Origin: Brevibacillus_C sp046036945
GTDB lineage: Bacteria; Bacillota; Bacilli; Brevibacillales; Brevibacillaceae
Reading direction: 5' to 3'
Assembly (NCBI RefSeq): GCF_046036945.1
Contig: NZ_JBJQOQ010000003.1
Span: forward strand, 1 to 64,000
Length of the DNA: 64,000 nucleotides
How positions within the stretch are numbered: the first letter of the stretch is position 1; each line of letters opens with the position of its first letter. The translations under genes and the position numbers were made by a program. Below are positions 49,329 to 58,202 of the stretch, piece by piece. The notes beneath the pieces are model-generated. The model saw nothing but the letters and a program-made list of their open reading frames with translations. It was not told the DNA's origin and did not search any database.

Positions 49329-50504
49329 TCACTCCCCTTCTATCCGCCATTCAACCGTAAGTCCGGGCCGAAGTCCTGTCCCGGCAAGGTCAAACTTCAC
49401 CTGGAAGGCGCGGATATCGCGATCTCCCAACTCCTGTGTCGCTCTTTTTACGGCAAAATCGGCTGCCGGCGATACCGCCAAAACCTTGGCCTGCACCTCT
49501 TTTTGCAGCGCCGGCACATACAGTGTCTGCAGATCTCCGGCTTGCAAATGGCCCAGTTGATTTTCATCGACGTACAATTTGACAAACAGGTCGGCGTCAG
49601 ATTGTATCGTCACGATCGCTGCACCTTGGGCGACAAGCTCGCCGCGTTCCGCTGTCACCGATTTGACTGTTCCCGCAACAGGTGAAGTCAATATCGTATT
49701 GCGCAGGTAAGCCTCCATTTCGTCCAGCGCTCCCTTGGCCTGTTTCACGCCTGCATCCGCCGACTTGACGTCAGATTCCCGGACACCCACCTGGCCGCGT
49801 CCCGCTACGGCCTGTTCGTAGGCCGCTTGCGCCTGCTCCCATTGGGCCTTGGCCGCATTCACCTGCTCCTGGCGGGCGCCGCTCTTAGCCATCGCCAACT
49901 GCTCCTGGGTTGCGGAAAGTTCAGCCGCCGCTTTTTCGTATCCGGCCTGGGCTTCTTCCACCTGAACCTGGGGAACCGCACCCTCGGCCAACAGGTTCTG
50001 CATCCGCTTCAGGTTGTTCTCGGCTGTCTCCTTCGCCGTTTGCGCCGCCTTCAGTTTGGCCTGAAGCTGTGAGATTTCCTCAGGGCGTGCGCCGTTTTTA
50101 TTCGCTTCATACTGCGCTTGGGCTGCAGCGACAGCAGCTTTTGCTTGAGCGATTTGCGCATCAGACGTCTGGGCTGTGACGCCTACCCCTTGTTTGGCTT
50201 GCTCCAATTTGGCCAGGGCCAGCTCGTATGCCGCCTTCGCCTGATCCCGTTTTGCCAGCAGTTCGTCGCTCGTCAGCTTCGCCACAGTCTGCCCCTCGGT
50301 TACGCGGTCGCCTTCCTTCACTGTGATCTCCTCGATCTGGCCGCTCATCTTAAAGGCCAGATTTACCTCTGTTCCTTCCACCACTCCGGTCACCTGTTGG
50401 TTCAACTGCCCTACTGCGCTGCCCGGGGACAGCAAATAGAACGTCAGCACGGCAATACATGCCAAAAAAGCAGCCACACCGATCCACGCTCTTCGTTTAT
50501 TCAT
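49329..50504 (-). CDS. HlyD-family secretion adaptor
   Basis: A 391-residue membrane-fusion protein: an N-terminal anchor (AWIGVAAFLACIAVLTFYLL), a biotinyl-lipoyl half (VNLAFKMSGQIEEITVKEGD), a long alpha-hairpin coiled coil (about 75-255, Ala/Gln/Lys-rich), a second half (LTSPVAGTVKSVTAERGELV) and a beta-barrel. ATG 50504 follows AGAGGGAG. Works with the ABC-2 permease to export a hydrophobic compound or drug. It shares the operon with a TetR regulator. Confidence 0.9.
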   Translation of the reverse strand: MNKRRAWIGVAAFLACIAVLTFYLLSPGSAVGQLNQQVTGVVEGTEVNLAFKMSGQIEEITVKEGDRVTEGQTVAKLTSDELLAKRDQAKAAYELALAKLEQAKQGVGVTAQTSDAQIAQAKAAVAAAQAQYEANKNGARPEEISQLQAKLKAAQTAKETAENNLKRMQNLLAEGAVPQVQVEEAQAGYEKAAAELSATQEQLAMAKSGARQEQVNAAKAQWEQAQAAYEQAVAGRGQVGVRESDVKSADAGVKQAKGALDEMEAYLRNTILTSPVAGTVKSVTAERGELVAQGAAIVTIQSDADLFVKLYVDENQLGHLQAGDLQTLYVPALQKEVQAKVLAVSPAADFAVKRATQELGDRDIRAFQVKFDLAGTGLRPGLTVEWRIEGE

Positions 50505-50540
50505 GTTCTTCTCCCTCTCCCTCTTCATCCGGTCTTTCTT

Positions 50541-51116
50541 TTACAGCCCCAAAGCCCCTTTGCACAGGGCAATCAATGTGGAGCGCGTCTCTTCTGTGTA
50601 CAGCGGCTCGCCCAAAAACAGCCGGCGAAGCGCCGTAAATCCAATCATGCCAAACAGCGCCGATGTCAATGTCTGTGTATCCAGCTCGTTATTTAGCATC
50701 CCTTCGTCTTGCAGCCCGCGAAAATACGCTTCCATCGTGCCGAAGTAGTCGGCGAGAATCGAACGGACTAGCTCATCCCGCTCGCGGTCTCCAGAGCTGA
50801 CATTAAGCAGCAGCAGGCATAGTTCCCGCTCGCTGTCGAAAAAGCGAAGATGCTCATCCATCAAGTACAGCAGCCGCTCATTCAGGGGGCGGGAGGTGTC
50901 TTTCATCGCCTCCGTAGCGGCGGCGATCAGCTTTTCCACCCCTTTGCGATTGACGTAGACGAACAGCTCTTCCTTTGTTTTGAAGTGGTAATACAAGGTT
51001 CCTTTGGCCACCTGGGCGATATCGGCGATCGCATCCATGGAAGTTTCGCTGTACCCGTGTTCAGCAAAAGCCTGCAGGGCCCCTTGAGAGATCTGGTCTT
51101 TTTTCGATCTGGCCAT
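50541..51116 (-). CDS. TetR-family transcriptional repressor
   Basis: A 191-residue regulator with a TetR_N HTH (GALQAFAEHGYSETSMDAIA, VAKGTLYYHFKTKEELF) and an all-helical ligand domain. It leads the operon, 36 bases ahead of the HlyD-like gene. A perfect 28-base palindrome lies 18 bases before its start. It is expected to repress its own export operon and to be released by the exported compound. Confidence 0.92.
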   Translation of the reverse strand: MARSKKDQISQGALQAFAEHGYSETSMDAIADIAQVAKGTLYYHFKTKEELFVYVNRKGVEKLIAAATEAMKDTSRPLNERLLYLMDEHLRFFDSERELCLLLLNVSSGDRERDELVRSILADYFGTMEAYFRGLQDEGMLNNELDTQTLTSALFGMIGFTALRRLFLGEPLYTEETRSTLIALCKGALGL

Positions 51117-51133
51117 CTATTCACCAACTTTCG

Positions 51134-51161
51134 TTTTTGAACTGACTGGTCAGTTCAAAAA
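51134..51161. promoter_or_regulatory. TetR operator
   Basis: TTTTTGAACTGAC, TG, GTCAGTTCAAAAA: two perfect 13-base arms around a two-base centre. It lies directly upstream of the TetR gene. Confidence 0.88.
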
Positions 51162-51228
51162 CTAGTATATCCAGATTCATCCTGTTCGTCAACAAGGTGA
51201 TTCTCCATCCTTCATTTTCCGCCCAAAA

Positions 51229-51268
51229 AGAAAAGCAAGATTAGAATTTCTTCTAACCTTGCTTTTTT
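51229..51268. terminator. Terminator of the GH10-like gene
   Basis: AAAAGCAAGATTAGAA / TTCTAACCTTGCTTTT with one mismatch; T runs on both strands. Confidence 0.85.
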
Positions 51269-51287
51269 GCTGCTGCGGGAGACGTCT

Positions 51288-52880
51288 TTAGCGGCGATAG
51301 TATTCGGTAAGAGCTTGCACCAACCCCAGCGGATTTTTCCGCAGATCCTTGGCGCTGAAGAACACGTCCCCGGCTATTTCCGGGTACTGGGTGTTGAACT
51401 GCAGCTGGTTGATGATTTCCTGTGCGGACTGCCAGCCGGCTTCCGTCGTCCCCAGCTTGTACGGGGCGTGGCCGATGTACAGCTTGACATTGGTGCCTTT
51501 CACTTCGTTTGCCCACCATGCCACCAGCTTGTCGTACTGGGCAGGAGCAAAGGAGAAACTCCAGTAGATTTGCGGCATGACGTAATCGATCCACTCCTGC
51601 TGGATCCAGGTCCTCACGTCGGCATGCATGTTGTCATAGGCGCTCACGCCGGCCTTGGTATCGGAGCCGGTAGGGTCTGATGACTTGTTGCGCCAGACGC
51701 CGAAGGGGCTGATCCCGAATGGGAGGCCGGGCTTGGCGTTGTGAATGGACTGCCCCAGGTCCTTGACGAACTGGTTGATGTTGTCGCGGCGCCATTCATC
51801 CTTGGCGGCAAATTTTTTGGTGTTGTACGTTTTGAATGCGGCATCGTCCGGAAAATTTCCGCCGGAGGGATAAAAATAGTCGTCCAGATGGACCCCGTCA
51901 ATCTCGTAGCGATTCACAACCTCCATAATTTCCGCAATAATTTGCTGACGTGCCTGGGGAATGCCCGGATTGATGTACAGTTTGTCCTGCGACTTCACGA
52001 TCCAGTCCGGATGCTGCTTGGCGATGTGAGCAGGCGCCAATTGGTCCGTTTTTGCGTCGGTGTTGGCCCGAAACGGATTGAACCAGGCGTGGAATTCCAT
52101 CCCGCGTTTGTGCGTCTCCTCAATCATAAAGGCAAGCGGGTCGTAACCCGGATCCTTGCCTTGTGTACCGGTCAGGAAGCGCGACCAGGGCACCATTGTC
52201 GACGGGTACAGGGCATCCGCAGCTGGGCGGACTTGGACGAACACAGTATTTAACCCCATCCCCTGGAGCTCGTCCAACAGCTTCACGTATTCCTGCTGCT
52301 GCTTAGCCTTGTTGCCATACGAACCGCTGGACGGCCAATCCAGATTGAATACGGTTGAAATCCAAGCGCCGCGCATCTCATCTCCAGTCTTGGCCTGCTC
52401 CCCGCCGGGCGTTTGCTCGGGCAGAGCCGGGATCTCTAGATTTCCCGTATTGAGGGTAATCGTCTGGGTCGCCTGATTCCAGTTCACCTGCAGGCCGAGC
52501 TGTTCACTGACGAACCGGAGCGGCACCATCACCCGTCCCTGCCTGTTCTCGACGGAAGCATCCAGCACGACACTCGCGCCGTTCACCCGGGCGGACTTTT
52601 GATTGACGATCATCGCTATCTCCGTCCCCGCCTTGTTGATCGTCGCTGTCTGCGCGCTTTGCGACCAGGAGACCTGCGCCCCGAGGCTCTCGCTGATGAC
52701 CCGCAGCGGAACCATCGTGACGCCCACGCTTGGAAGTATGTACGGAGCCACGTCACTTTCTACTTTTTGCCCGTCCAGATAGATGCTGATCCCCTGCGCC
52801 TGGGCATGGACCGGCAGGCTCATCGCCGGGACGCACAGCGCCAGCATGAGCAGCAGGATAAACCACTTGCGTAGTACCAT
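51288..52880 (-). CDS. Secreted glycosyl hydrolase-like protein with copper-amine-oxidase-type N-domains
   Basis: A 530-residue exported protein. Signal peptide (about 1-28), two copper-amine-oxidase-like stalk repeats (GVTMVPLRVISESLGAQVSW and RVMVPLRFVSEQLGLQVNW, residues about 30-145), then a GHL10/DUF187 TIM-barrel domain (GAWISTVFNLDWPSS; FHAWFNPFRAN; DGVHLDDYFYP; GISPFGVWRNK; WIDYVMPQIYW). GHL10 proteins are predicted glycoside hydrolases or peptidoglycan-linked enzymes. The stalk type is common in Paenibacillaceae envelope proteins. ATG codon at 52880; monocistronic. Confidence 0.9.
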   Translation of the reverse strand: MVLRKWFILLLMLALCVPAMSLPVHAQAQGISIYLDGQKVESDVAPYILPSVGVTMVPLRVISESLGAQVSWSQSAQTATINKAGTEIAMIVNQKSARVNGASVVLDASVENRQGRVMVPLRFVSEQLGLQVNWNQATQTITLNTGNLEIPALPEQTPGGEQAKTGDEMRGAWISTVFNLDWPSSGSYGNKAKQQQEYVKLLDELQGMGLNTVFVQVRPAADALYPSTMVPWSRFLTGTQGKDPGYDPLAFMIEETHKRGMEFHAWFNPFRANTDAKTDQLAPAHIAKQHPDWIVKSQDKLYINPGIPQARQQIIAEIMEVVNRYEIDGVHLDDYFYPSGGNFPDDAAFKTYNTKKFAAKDEWRRDNINQFVKDLGQSIHNAKPGLPFGISPFGVWRNKSSDPTGSDTKAGVSAYDNMHADVRTWIQQEWIDYVMPQIYWSFSFAPAQYDKLVAWWANEVKGTNVKLYIGHAPYKLGTTEAGWQSAQEIINQLQFNTQYPEIAGDVFFSAKDLRKNPLGLVQALTEYYRR

Positions 52881-52982
52881 TCTCCAAATCCTCCAAACAA
52901 TTGTAATCGTATTTTTTCTATCAATCTCCCAAAGGGTTAGACGTCTGTTTCCACCGTTTGTTTCGGTAAGAGGAAGGAAAAG

Positions 52983-53013
52983 AGAAAGAACGGCCGAAAA
53001 ACCGACCGTTCTT
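52983..53013 (-). terminator. Terminator of the nucleotide-scavenging operon
   Basis: GAACGG (52988-52993) pairs with CCGTTC (53006-53011). The minus strand continues with TTTC. It lies 14 bases past the 5'-nucleotidase stop. Confidence 0.6.
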
Positions 53014-53026
53014 TGTCACATTTTGT

Positions 53027-55141
53027 TTACAAGTTCGCCACAGGTTCCTTTGACTCCAGCAGGCGAATAAAGGAATCCAAAGCGGCCGCCGCTTGTGCGC
53101 GGGTCATCTTGTCTGTCGCGGCGACGTTCTTCAGCGGTTCCATCAGGGCATCCGCTGCGGCATCGACCTTTTGCTTCTTCAGAGCGTTTGTCAGCATGAT
53201 CTGTACCTGTTCTTTCGTGATCGGGCTCATCGGGGCGAAGCGATCCCCTTCAACACCTTGAATCAGCCCTTGTTGGTACGCCTCCCGCACCGCTGTGTAG
53301 TACCAGTCCCCGGTCGCTACGTCTTTGAACGGCAGCTTGGCGGACTGTTCCGGCTCCGCGCTCACTCCCAACACCCTCGTCAAGAGTGCGGCGAACTCCG
53401 CCCGGGTGATCTGCTCGTCGGGCCCAAACCGGGCAGCGGATTCTCCTTTCATAATGCCCTTGGCATACAGTTTCACGATGCTTGCGGCAAACTCGTGTCC
53501 ATCGATATCGGCAAAATCCGGGTACCCGGACGGTTTGCGATCCGTAACCGTGATCCGCTGCTCCGCTTTCGGGGCGATCGTGCCTTGCTGCTGGACATTG
53601 TCCATGACAAGCAGCGAGATCAGCGGGCCGGCATGGCCGTCTACCAGCACTTTGGCCTTCGGCAGCATCTCGTAGCCGTCGCCGCCCCCTGCCAGGTAAT
53701 CCGTCGTCCCCAGCGTGTACGTCGCCCGTTTATCCAGCGGCTTGCCGCCTACTTTTACTTCGACGAGGCGGAAGCCCTTCGCCAGCTTCGGATTGTAGCT
53801 AAACTGGATTCCGCTTACCTGCGGGAAGCGTCCCGCTCCGGATTCCAGCTCGCTCACGCCGTTTTCCAGCGCGTTCCACAAATCTTCGCCGGAGACTTCC
53901 AGCTTCACCAAGTAGTTTTGAAAAGGCAGGGTCTCCATGATGTTCCGCTTCGTGATCTGGCCGGGGGGAAGCACGTAGTCGGCTCGGATATCTCCACCGC
54001 CGACGATCGCCACATCCGATTGGATGTACTTTCGCACGGCATCGGCCACGTAGTTGCCGATCGGGGTCTCCCCTTTGCGCTGGGTGGCCTTCATGATGTC
54101 CAGCTCGGTTTCGGTCTTGCCGATGACGACATCCAGCTCTTTGTCCAGGCGGCCGTTGTAGTCGTCCATGATCTGTTTCACTTTCGGATCGGGCTTGAAT
54201 TCGGCCTTCTTCACTTCGTCTTCCAGGGTATACCGATGGTAATTGAAATCGTTTATTTTTCCATCTTTTACCTGAAGGTTGATCTGGCCCAGATACGTAA
54301 ATTCATCGCCGATAAACCACAGCAAAGTATCATTGATCTTTTCCGGCATCTCATAGGCGAAGGCGGCGTGATCGCCGACGATCAAGTCGATGCCGTCCAC
54401 TTCCTTCGCCACGATTCTCGCTTCCGGGCTGGCCAGATGGGAAGAGACGATGATGATCTCGGCTCCGGCTTGTTTCATCTGCGGCACGATTTTTTTCATC
54501 GCCGCTACCGGATCGCCGACGATGTTGTCCCCGACATCGGAAATGGCCGGCGTCTCCTCCGTGGTCAAACCGGTAAGTCCGATCTTGACGCCGTTCACCT
54601 CTTTGATGATAAACGATTTGGCCCCTTCCGCTTCCGCGAACGTCTTCCCGTTCTTGTCCGTGACATTGGCGCTGACCCAAGGGAAGGTGCTTGCTGCGAC
54701 CAGTTTTTTCAGCTGCTCCGGCCCCATGTCGAAGTCGTGGTTGCCGAAGGTATCGACGTCTACCTTCATCGCATTGAACACGTCGATCATATGCTGTCCC
54801 ATAAATACCGTGGACAAGAGCGATGTCGCCGTGTCGTCGCCATTGGCGATCACCAGCGAATTCGGCTGCTTCGCGCGGATTTGCTGGATGAGTCCAAAGT
54901 AGTTGGCGATATTCTTGGGGTCTTTCTCCGTATAAAAATTGCCATGGAAGTGGGTATCGTGGATGATCGTGACGGTCGTTTCGGACAGGGGGTGCTTGCT
55001 CATCTCGTAATTCTCGCCGACAAAATTCAACTCTCCCGCCGAACCGGCTGTTGGATGGGCCGCTGCCTGACCTGCAAGCGCTGCGACCATCAGCAGGCAT
55101 GCCGTCAGCGTGGCAAGCCATTTTTTACATGTGATGCGCAT
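53027..55141 (-). CDS. Secreted 5'-nucleotidase (UshA-like) with SLH domains
   Basis: A 704-residue exported enzyme. Signal peptide about 1-28. Metallophosphoesterase domain: IIHDTHFHGNF (about 60), ANGDDTATS, FGNHDFDMG, SSHLASPEAR and VGDHAAFAYE. 5'-nucleotidase C domain: KGETPIGNYVADAVR, GGGDIRADYVLPPG and TTDYLAGGGDGY. C-terminal SLH modules (about 545-700; ADIDGHEFAASIVKLYAKGI, EITRAEFAALLTR and related) bind the wall polymer. It removes phosphate from nucleotides outside the cell. Its start overlaps the upstream ABC ATPase by 17 bases. Confidence 0.93.
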   Translation of the reverse strand: MRITCKKWLATLTACLLMVAALAGQAAAHPTAGSAGELNFVGENYEMSKHPLSETTVTIIHDTHFHGNFYTEKDPKNIANYFGLIQQIRAKQPNSLVIANGDDTATSLLSTVFMGQHMIDVFNAMKVDVDTFGNHDFDMGPEQLKKLVAASTFPWVSANVTDKNGKTFAEAEGAKSFIIKEVNGVKIGLTGLTTEETPAISDVGDNIVGDPVAAMKKIVPQMKQAGAEIIIVSSHLASPEARIVAKEVDGIDLIVGDHAAFAYEMPEKINDTLLWFIGDEFTYLGQINLQVKDGKINDFNYHRYTLEDEVKKAEFKPDPKVKQIMDDYNGRLDKELDVVIGKTETELDIMKATQRKGETPIGNYVADAVRKYIQSDVAIVGGGDIRADYVLPPGQITKRNIMETLPFQNYLVKLEVSGEDLWNALENGVSELESGAGRFPQVSGIQFSYNPKLAKGFRLVEVKVGGKPLDKRATYTLGTTDYLAGGGDGYEMLPKAKVLVDGHAGPLISLLVMDNVQQQGTIAPKAEQRITVTDRKPSGYPDFADIDGHEFAASIVKLYAKGIMKGESAARFGPDEQITRAEFAALLTRVLGVSAEPEQSAKLPFKDVATGDWYYTAVREAYQQGLIQGVEGDRFAPMSPITKEQVQIMLTNALKKQKVDAAADALMEPLKNVAATDKMTRAQAAAALDSFIRLLESKEPVANL

Positions 55142-55958
55142 TTGTCTCCCTCCGTTCGTTCTTTTTTCGCTGCCATTCGATGAACTCCCCGGCTGTCAGA
55201 ATCGTCTGCGGGATTCCCAGACTCTCTGCAAGCTGGGTGATGTACGGCGTATCCAGGCAAGCTTGCCGCAGCAGTTCCTTGTGTGAAAACACGTCCCGGG
55301 TCGAGCCGTCGAGCAGTACGCGCCCCTGGCTCAAGACGACTGTCCGCTCGAAGTTTTCCGCGACAAAATCCATGTCGTGGATGATCGTCAGGACAAGCTT
55401 TCCTTCCGCTTTCAACGATTGGATGATCTGTTTGATCCGCTCTTTTCCGGCGAAATCCTGGGCAATGGTGGGTTCATCCAAAATGAGAATGTCGGTATTC
55501 ATCGCGAGAATCGAAGCGATGCTGACCAGTTTTTTCTCTGACAAGCCCAGATCGTGCGGGTTGGCCTCCAGCTGGTCAGCGAGGCCGACCCGCTCCAGGG
55601 CAGAGACAGCGCCCGCTTGCGCCGCTTGCCTGTCTTGTTTCAGATTGAGCGGCCCGAACATCACCTCATCCAGGACGGTTCGCTTGAAAATCTGATCATT
55701 CGGATTTTGAAAGACAAGTCCGATATGCCGGGACAGCTGTGCGACCGTGGCCTCCTTCGTATTGATGCCGCGAATGAAAATGTCGCCTTCGCTTGGTCTG
55801 AGCAATCCTTTCAGCAATTTTACCAGCGTTGTTTTGCCCGCGCCGTTTTGGCCGATCAATGCAGTGGCGCGATGGTCAAATTCCAGGCTGACTTGCTTGA
55901 CGATATCATGGCAAGCCTCATAGGCAAATGAAACGTTCTCCAGCCGAATGTTACTCAC
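55125..55958 (-). CDS. ECF transporter ATPase, second A component
   Basis: A 277-residue ABC ATPase of the energy-coupling factor type. Walker A GQNGAGKTTL (about 37), Q-loop VFQNPNDQIF, Walker B ILILDEPTIAQD and switch region TIIHDMDFV are present. The signature reads GLSEKKLVSIASILA, not LSGGQ, so it may form a degenerate ATP site in an asymmetric dimer with the next A component. Overlaps its neighbours by 8 and 17 bases. Confidence 0.88.
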   Translation of the reverse strand: MSNIRLENVSFAYEACHDIVKQVSLEFDHRATALIGQNGAGKTTLVKLLKGLLRPSEGDIFIRGINTKEATVAQLSRHIGLVFQNPNDQIFKRTVLDEVMFGPLNLKQDRQAAQAGAVSALERVGLADQLEANPHDLGLSEKKLVSIASILAMNTDILILDEPTIAQDFAGKERIKQIIQSLKAEGKLVLTIIHDMDFVAENFERTVVLSQGRVLLDGSTRDVFSHKELLRQACLDTPYITQLAESLGIPQTILTAGEFIEWQRKKNERRETNAHHM

Positions 55959-56796
55959 GCTGCATCACCAATGCCCGAAAAGCCTCATCCAGCGTTGCCG
56001 GATAGTATGGCTCGCCCGCTTGTTTCGCATCCAGCGCTTTGCACACCTGTGTATAGACGGGGGCGGCAACACCGTACTGGTCCAGATCGTCTCTGGAAAA
56101 CACCTTCTCCGGGCGGTCAAAATCGATGAGCCTGCCTTCGTGCAGCAACAGGACGCGGTCAGCGTATTGGGCGACTTTCTCCATTTTGTGTTCCGCCATA
56201 ATCACCGTCATCCCTTCCCGGCTTAAGCTCTGGATGGCCCGGAAGACCTCCTCCGAGCCCTGCGGATCCAGCTGGGACGTCGGTTCGTCGAGTACAATGA
56301 TCTTCGGCCGCATCGCGATGATGCTGGCGATGGCCATGCGCTGCATCTGTCCGCCCGACAGGTCGAACGGGGCGCGGTCTTTAAACGGGAGCATTTGCAA
56401 GAGGTCGAGCGCATGGTCGATCCGCTCGATCATCTCTGCCCGCGGAACCCCGAGATTTTCCAAACCGAAGGCAATCTCCTCGTAAACGGTCAGCTTGGAA
56501 CCCGTCACCTGGGTAAACGGGTTTTGAAAGACGATGCCTACTTTCTTGCTGATGTCGTCCACCTGGCTCTTGCCTACTTCCAGGCCGTCGACGATGACTC
56601 TTCCGCCGTATCCGCCATGGTAAAAATGGGGAACCAGTCCGATCAACGCCTGGCAGAGCGTGGATTTCCCCGCCAGATTTTTGCCGACGATCCCGATAAA
56701 TTCCCCTTCCTCCACTTCAAAGGACAGCTCGTCTAACGCCAGGTTTTTTGTCAGCGGATAGCGGTACTTCAGCTGCTCTACGACAATGGTTTTCAT
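55951..56796 (-). CDS. ECF transporter ATPase, first A component
   Basis: A 281-residue ECF ATPase with a complete set of motifs: Walker A VGKNLAGKSTL (about 36), Q-loop VFQNPFTQVTG, LSGGQMQRMAIASIIA, Walker B IIVLDEPTSQLDP and switch His in MAEHKMEKV. ATG 56796 overlaps the T-component stop (ATGA). With the second ATPase it powers the ECF module. Confidence 0.92.
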   Translation of the reverse strand: MKTIVVEQLKYRYPLTKNLALDELSFEVEEGEFIGIVGKNLAGKSTLCQALIGLVPHFYHGGYGGRVIVDGLEVGKSQVDDISKKVGIVFQNPFTQVTGSKLTVYEEIAFGLENLGVPRAEMIERIDHALDLLQMLPFKDRAPFDLSGGQMQRMAIASIIAMRPKIIVLDEPTSQLDPQGSEEVFRAIQSLSREGMTVIMAEHKMEKVAQYADRVLLLHEGRLIDFDRPEKVFSRDDLDQYGVAAPVYTQVCKALDAKQAGEPYYPATLDEAFRALVMQRE

Positions 56797-57551
56797 GACA
56801 AAATCCTCCAAATGATGACGATCATCACAACTCCGATCAGACCCCACTGCAGCACGGCGCTGTATGGATACGTTTGTTGTTCGTGTAAAAAGGTTTTTTC
56901 GCCGGTCGCGTTAAATCCTCTCACTTGCAGCGCCAAGGCGCGCTCTTTGGTATTCAGCAAGGAACTGAGCACGACAGGGCCGAGCAGTGGAAAGAAGGCC
57001 CTGATGCGCACCAGCAGACTCCCGTCCGTCTCCATTCCCCGCGAACGCTGCGCATCGGTGATCGTGCCCATTGTCGCGACCATTTGCGGAATAATTTGAA
57101 ACACGGAGCTGAGCACGTATCCAATGCGCGGAGATAGTCCCTTGCGCACGAGCGCTTCCACCAGGTCGGACGGCTTGGTCGTCAGCACGAGAATGGAAAA
57201 AGCGCAGACGATGTTCAAGGCGCGGAAACAAATGCCCAGCGCATACCAAAACCCTTCCTGGTATACCCCAATCGAGCCGATATAGAACCAGGCCGTGGCA
57301 TTGCCGGGGTGAAACAGCGATTGAATGACGATCACCGTGGCGAGCACAAAGGCGACGAAGCCGAGGATCGGCAATGCCCTGCGAAAGACCTTGGCGATCA
57401 GAAGAAGGCATACGCTGAGCAGCAGCCAGACCCAGGCTGCGTGGAACGAGGGCGCGATAAAGGGAACGACAATGGCTGCACCGATGTAGTACAGCTTGGT
57501 AATCGGGTCTACGCTGTGTACCGGCGAATGACGGTTAACGTATAAACTCAT
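56793..57551 (-). CDS. ECF transporter T component (EcfT/CbiQ)
   Basis: A 252-residue membrane protein with about five helices. The two coupling Ala/Gln-Arg-Gly motifs are recognisable: TDAQRSRGMETDG and ALALQVRGFNATG. They transmit ATPase motion to the S component. ATG 57551 or TTG 57560; the ribosome site is weak. It overlaps the first ATPase gene by four bases. Confidence 0.9.
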   Translation of the reverse strand: MSLYVNRHSPVHSVDPITKLYYIGAAIVVPFIAPSFHAAWVWLLLSVCLLLIAKVFRRALPILGFVAFVLATVIVIQSLFHPGNATAWFYIGSIGVYQEGFWYALGICFRALNIVCAFSILVLTTKPSDLVEALVRKGLSPRIGYVLSSVFQIIPQMVATMGTITDAQRSRGMETDGSLLVRIRAFFPLLGPVVLSSLLNTKERALALQVRGFNATGEKTFLHEQQTYPYSAVLQWGLIGVVMIVIIWRILS

Positions 57552-57596
57552 GGACTTCAAGGAACTTCACCGTCTTTCTTTCTGCTCGCGATGATT

Positions 57597-58202
57597 TTAA
57601 ATCGATTCCGTCTTGTTGTTGTTTTTGTAAAGCATGGTCAAGCTCTGCGGCAAAATGCGATAAATCCCGTATGCCGCCAACACGGTGATCACCTTGTCCG
57701 GCAAGTCGACGACCAGTTCATCGAGGAACGAAGCCAGCCAAGTGGAGCCGGTCTGCGACATGACGTAGGTAAACAGGGCATCTCCCCAGAAATTGCCCGT
57801 CTGGCCTCCCCAAAACCAGACATTGAGCGGCGTAGAGATGATGACAGCCGTGATCCCGACGGCCAAACCGACAACGACCGCTTTTCCCCAGCCGGAAATC
57901 CAGCCCTTAAACGCCATGTAACCGGCGACTAGTCCCATAAAGACGCTGGTCAGCGCGTAAATAAACGAAATCGGATCAACGGTCAGGCCATAAATGATAT
58001 TGTTGATCAAGCCGGACAGCGCCCCGATGATCGGTCCCGCCAGCATGCTGGACAGGACGGTGCCGATGGCGTCGAGCCACAGCGGCAGCTTGAGGACGCC
58101 TGCAAACAATTTGCCGATGTAGTTAATGCCGACCGCGACCGGAATCAGAACAATCGCGGCGACGGAGAAGCGGAAAGACCAGATGCTTTGGTTCGCGCTC
58201 AT
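57597..58202 (-). CDS. ECF transporter S component, predicted nucleoside-specific
   Basis: A 201-residue membrane protein with six helices, the substrate-binding subunit size and topology (LPLWLDAIGTVLSSMLAGPIIGALSGLINNIIYG; GLVAGYMAFKGWISGWGKAVVVG; LDELVVDLPDKVITVLAAYG). The start ATG 58202 overlaps the nucleoside phosphorylase stop (ATGA). No vitamin gene or riboswitch is nearby; context with a phosphorylase and a 5'-nucleotidase points to a nucleoside. Specificity is inferred only. Confidence 0.82.
   Translation of the reverse strand: MSANQSIWSFRFSVAAIVLIPVAVGINYIGKLFAGVLKLPLWLDAIGTVLSSMLAGPIIGALSGLINNIIYGLTVDPISFIYALTSVFMGLVAGYMAFKGWISGWGKAVVVGLAVGITAVIISTPLNVWFWGGQTGNFWGDALFTYVMSQTGSTWLASFLDELVVDLPDKVITVLAAYGIYRILPQSLTMLYKNNNKTESI

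Noticed and set aside
53093..55183. A 696-codon open frame antisense to the 5'-nucleotidase gene
   Set aside because: It mirrors the GC-rich third positions of the true gene; no ribosome site, domain or plausible composition.
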